Below, piece after piece: positions 14,489-14,966 of a stretch of 14,966 bases of DNA. Within the stretch, counting starts at the first letter, position 1, and each line of letters begins with the position of its first letter. A program made the position numbers and the translations under genes. The stretch spans positions 1-14,966 of the forward strand of contig CALDJN010000256.1 in assembly GCA_937901695.1 (NCBI GenBank), read 5' to 3'. The notes beneath the pieces were generated by a model. That model was not told where the DNA came from, made no database searches, and saw only the letters and a list, made by a program, of their open reading frames with translations. This DNA is from an uncultured Anaerocolumna sp. (GTDB lineage: Bacteria > Bacillota > Clostridia > Lachnospirales > Lachnospiraceae).

Positions 14489-14650
14489 GCTATAATCCTT
14501 TTGATAAGGTATTATTTGGCAATGGGGTTCCCTAGACGAATACGACGTTTTCTAGGGCGTAAAGATGAAAAAACAACACTGGGTTATATTTACAATCCAT
14601 ATCAGGATGAAGTAATAAAAAAGCTATATGATAAGGCTTTATCGGTTTGA
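14489..14650 (+). pseudogene. Tyrosine recombinase C-terminal remnant 2
   Basis: An open plus-strand frame, without a usable start, reads LIRYYLAMGFPRRIRRFLGR, KDEKTTLGYIYNPYQDEVIK and KLYDKALSV, ending at TGA 14648. This matches the last part of a tyrosine recombinase: 'rrfLGHkdekTTlgYIynp' with the box III His changed to Arg (LGR) and the nucleophile Tyr kept in GYIYN. The N-terminal and central domains are missing. The sequence differs from remnant 1, so two separate integrases have decayed here. It points towards, and ends 88 bp before, the tRNA-like repeat. Confidence 0.8.
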
Positions 14651-14659
14651 AATTCACTG

Positions 14660-14676
14660 TACTCAAGTATACTCAA
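14660..14676 (+). repeat. Paired TACTCAA repeats after integrase remnant 2
   Basis: TACTCAA at 14660-14666 and 14670-14676, 10 bp apart, begins 10 bp after the integrase stop. It is the same heptamer as the pair after remnant 1. Candidate arm-type binding sites for the lost integrases. Confidence 0.5.
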
Positions 14677-14689
14677 ACTTTTTATGCAG

Positions 14690-14731
14690 GAAAAAACACG
14701 CAAGACCTTATTTTATAAGGATTTGCGTGTT
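14690..14731 (-). terminator. Hairpin with minus-strand T-tract
   Basis: AACACGCAA (14695-14703) pairs with TTGCGTGTT (14723-14731), and CCTTAT (14706-14711) with ATAAGG (14715-14720). On the minus strand it is followed by TTTTTTCC. It would stop transcription moving left from the tRNA. Confidence 0.65.
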
Positions 14732-14737
14732 ACCATG

Positions 14738-14762
14738 TTAAGCGTGAAACGGGACATTCGAA
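14738..14762 (-). other. Degenerate copy of the tRNA-Gly 3' end (candidate attachment site)
   Basis: 14738-14762 (TTAAGCGTGAAACGGGA then CATTCGAA) aligns with the tRNA 3' end at 14913-14935 (TTAAGCGCGAGACGGGA then TTCGAA): two substitutions and a 2-bp insertion. It has the same orientation. A direct repeat of a tRNA 3' end beside an integrase remnant is the mark of integration at the tRNA gene. Confidence 0.65.
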
Positions 14763-14797
14763 GTAGATATCCTTCCGCTTTGCTACAGGATATCTAC
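14763..14797. repeat. 11-bp perfect inverted repeat
   Basis: GTAGATATCCT (14763-14773) and AGGATATCTAC (14787-14797) form a stem with a 13-nt loop. No T-tract follows directly on either strand. It abuts the tRNA-like repeat. Confidence 0.8.
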
Positions 14798-14798
14798 A

Positions 14799-14841
14799 GA
14801 AAAACGACAATAAACACAGAGAATGTTTATTGTCGTTTTTC
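14799..14841. terminator. Strong bidirectional terminator-like hairpin
   Basis: An 18-bp perfect inverted repeat (14799-14816 and 14824-14841) has a 7-nt loop, CAGAGAA. One arm begins GAAAAACGACAATAAACA, so the stem ends in an A5/T5 run in either direction. It can terminate from both sides. Confidence 0.75.
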
Positions 14842-14870
14842 CTAGTTTTCATTTATGGTTTCGTGTTTAA

Positions 14871-14903
14871 TAATAAAAAAGAAACCATGCTTTGCATGAT
14901 TCC
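14871..14903 (-). terminator. tRNA-Gly terminator
   Basis: On the minus strand GGAATCATGC (14903-14894) pairs with GCATGGTTTC (14890-14881) around AAA, with two G-U pairs. TTTTTTATTA follows. It lies 13 nt after the tRNA 3' end. Confidence 0.85.
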
Positions 14904-14915
14904 TTTTTTTTATTA

Positions 14916-14966
14916 AGCGCGAGACGGGATTCGAACCCGCGACCCTCGCCTTGGCAAGGCGATACT
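14916..14966 (-). tRNA. tRNA-Gly (GCC anticodon), 5' part outside the window
   Basis: Reading the minus strand from the right edge, the anticodon arm is TCGCC-TTGCCAA-GGCGA, with U33, anticodon GCC (14953-14955) and A37. The T arm is GCGGG-TTCGAAT-CCCGT, and the acceptor 3' strand CTCGCGC (14917-14923) is followed by discriminator T (14916), as expected for bacterial tRNA-Gly. CCA is not encoded. The D arm and 5' acceptor lie beyond the window. Its 3' end is a classic integrase target, and a degenerate copy lies 175 bp to the left. Confidence 0.93.

Overview
The window is AT-rich, with Gram-positive Shine-Dalgarno sites (AGGAGG-like, 6-10 nt spacing), frequent TTG/GTG starts, a malic-enzyme/2-hydroxycarboxylate-transporter/CitAB-type cassette, a Gly tRNA without encoded CCA, and T-tailed hairpin terminators. 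This suggests a low-GC Firmicute, most likely a Clostridia (Lachnospiraceae-like) genome. The taxon is inferred from gene content and style only.

Region 1 (1-5365) is intact and metabolic. After the 3' end of an unrecognised gene (1-215) lies a malate-utilisation locus of two divergent operons: maeK-maeR (sensor kinase and response regulator, minus strand) and maeE-maeP (malic enzyme and 2HCT-family malate carrier, plus strand). They share a 162-bp control region with TTATT(A/T)AA-like boxes and an inverted repeat at the maeE -10. MaeK should sense external malate or a related acid, MaeR activates, MaeP imports, and MaeE makes pyruvate, CO2 and NAD(P)H.

Region 2 (5366-7922): a ~290-bp non-coding element with terminal inverted repeats, a graded 14-bp tandem array and a nested palindrome separates maeP from a convergent MATE exporter gene. 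Then comes a GNAT acetyltransferase with an unusual leader: a repressor-like dyad over the promoter, a 17-codon upstream ORF, and a hairpin that buries the acetyltransferase ribosome-binding site. This looks like translational attenuation.

Region 3 (8011-12740) is accessory and decaying, all on the minus strand: a small lipoprotein, small membrane proteins, a YkvA/DUF1232 protein and a methyltransferase, mixed with at least five damaged genes. These are an S66 peptidase remnant, a GNAT gene broken by a 76-bp near-perfect palindrome, a small gene with a -1 shift in an A-run, a beta-lactamase-like gene split by a 5-bp tandem duplication, and a truncated sigma-factor-like gene.

Region 4 (12850-14966): two tyrosine-recombinase remnants on the plus strand flank an intact PhzF-family gene. 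Each is followed by paired TACTCAA repeats. A degenerate copy of the tRNA-Gly 3' end lies at 14738-14762 and the tRNA itself runs off the right edge. This is the debris of integrative elements at a tRNA-Gly attachment site, with four hairpins packed into about 210 bp next to it.
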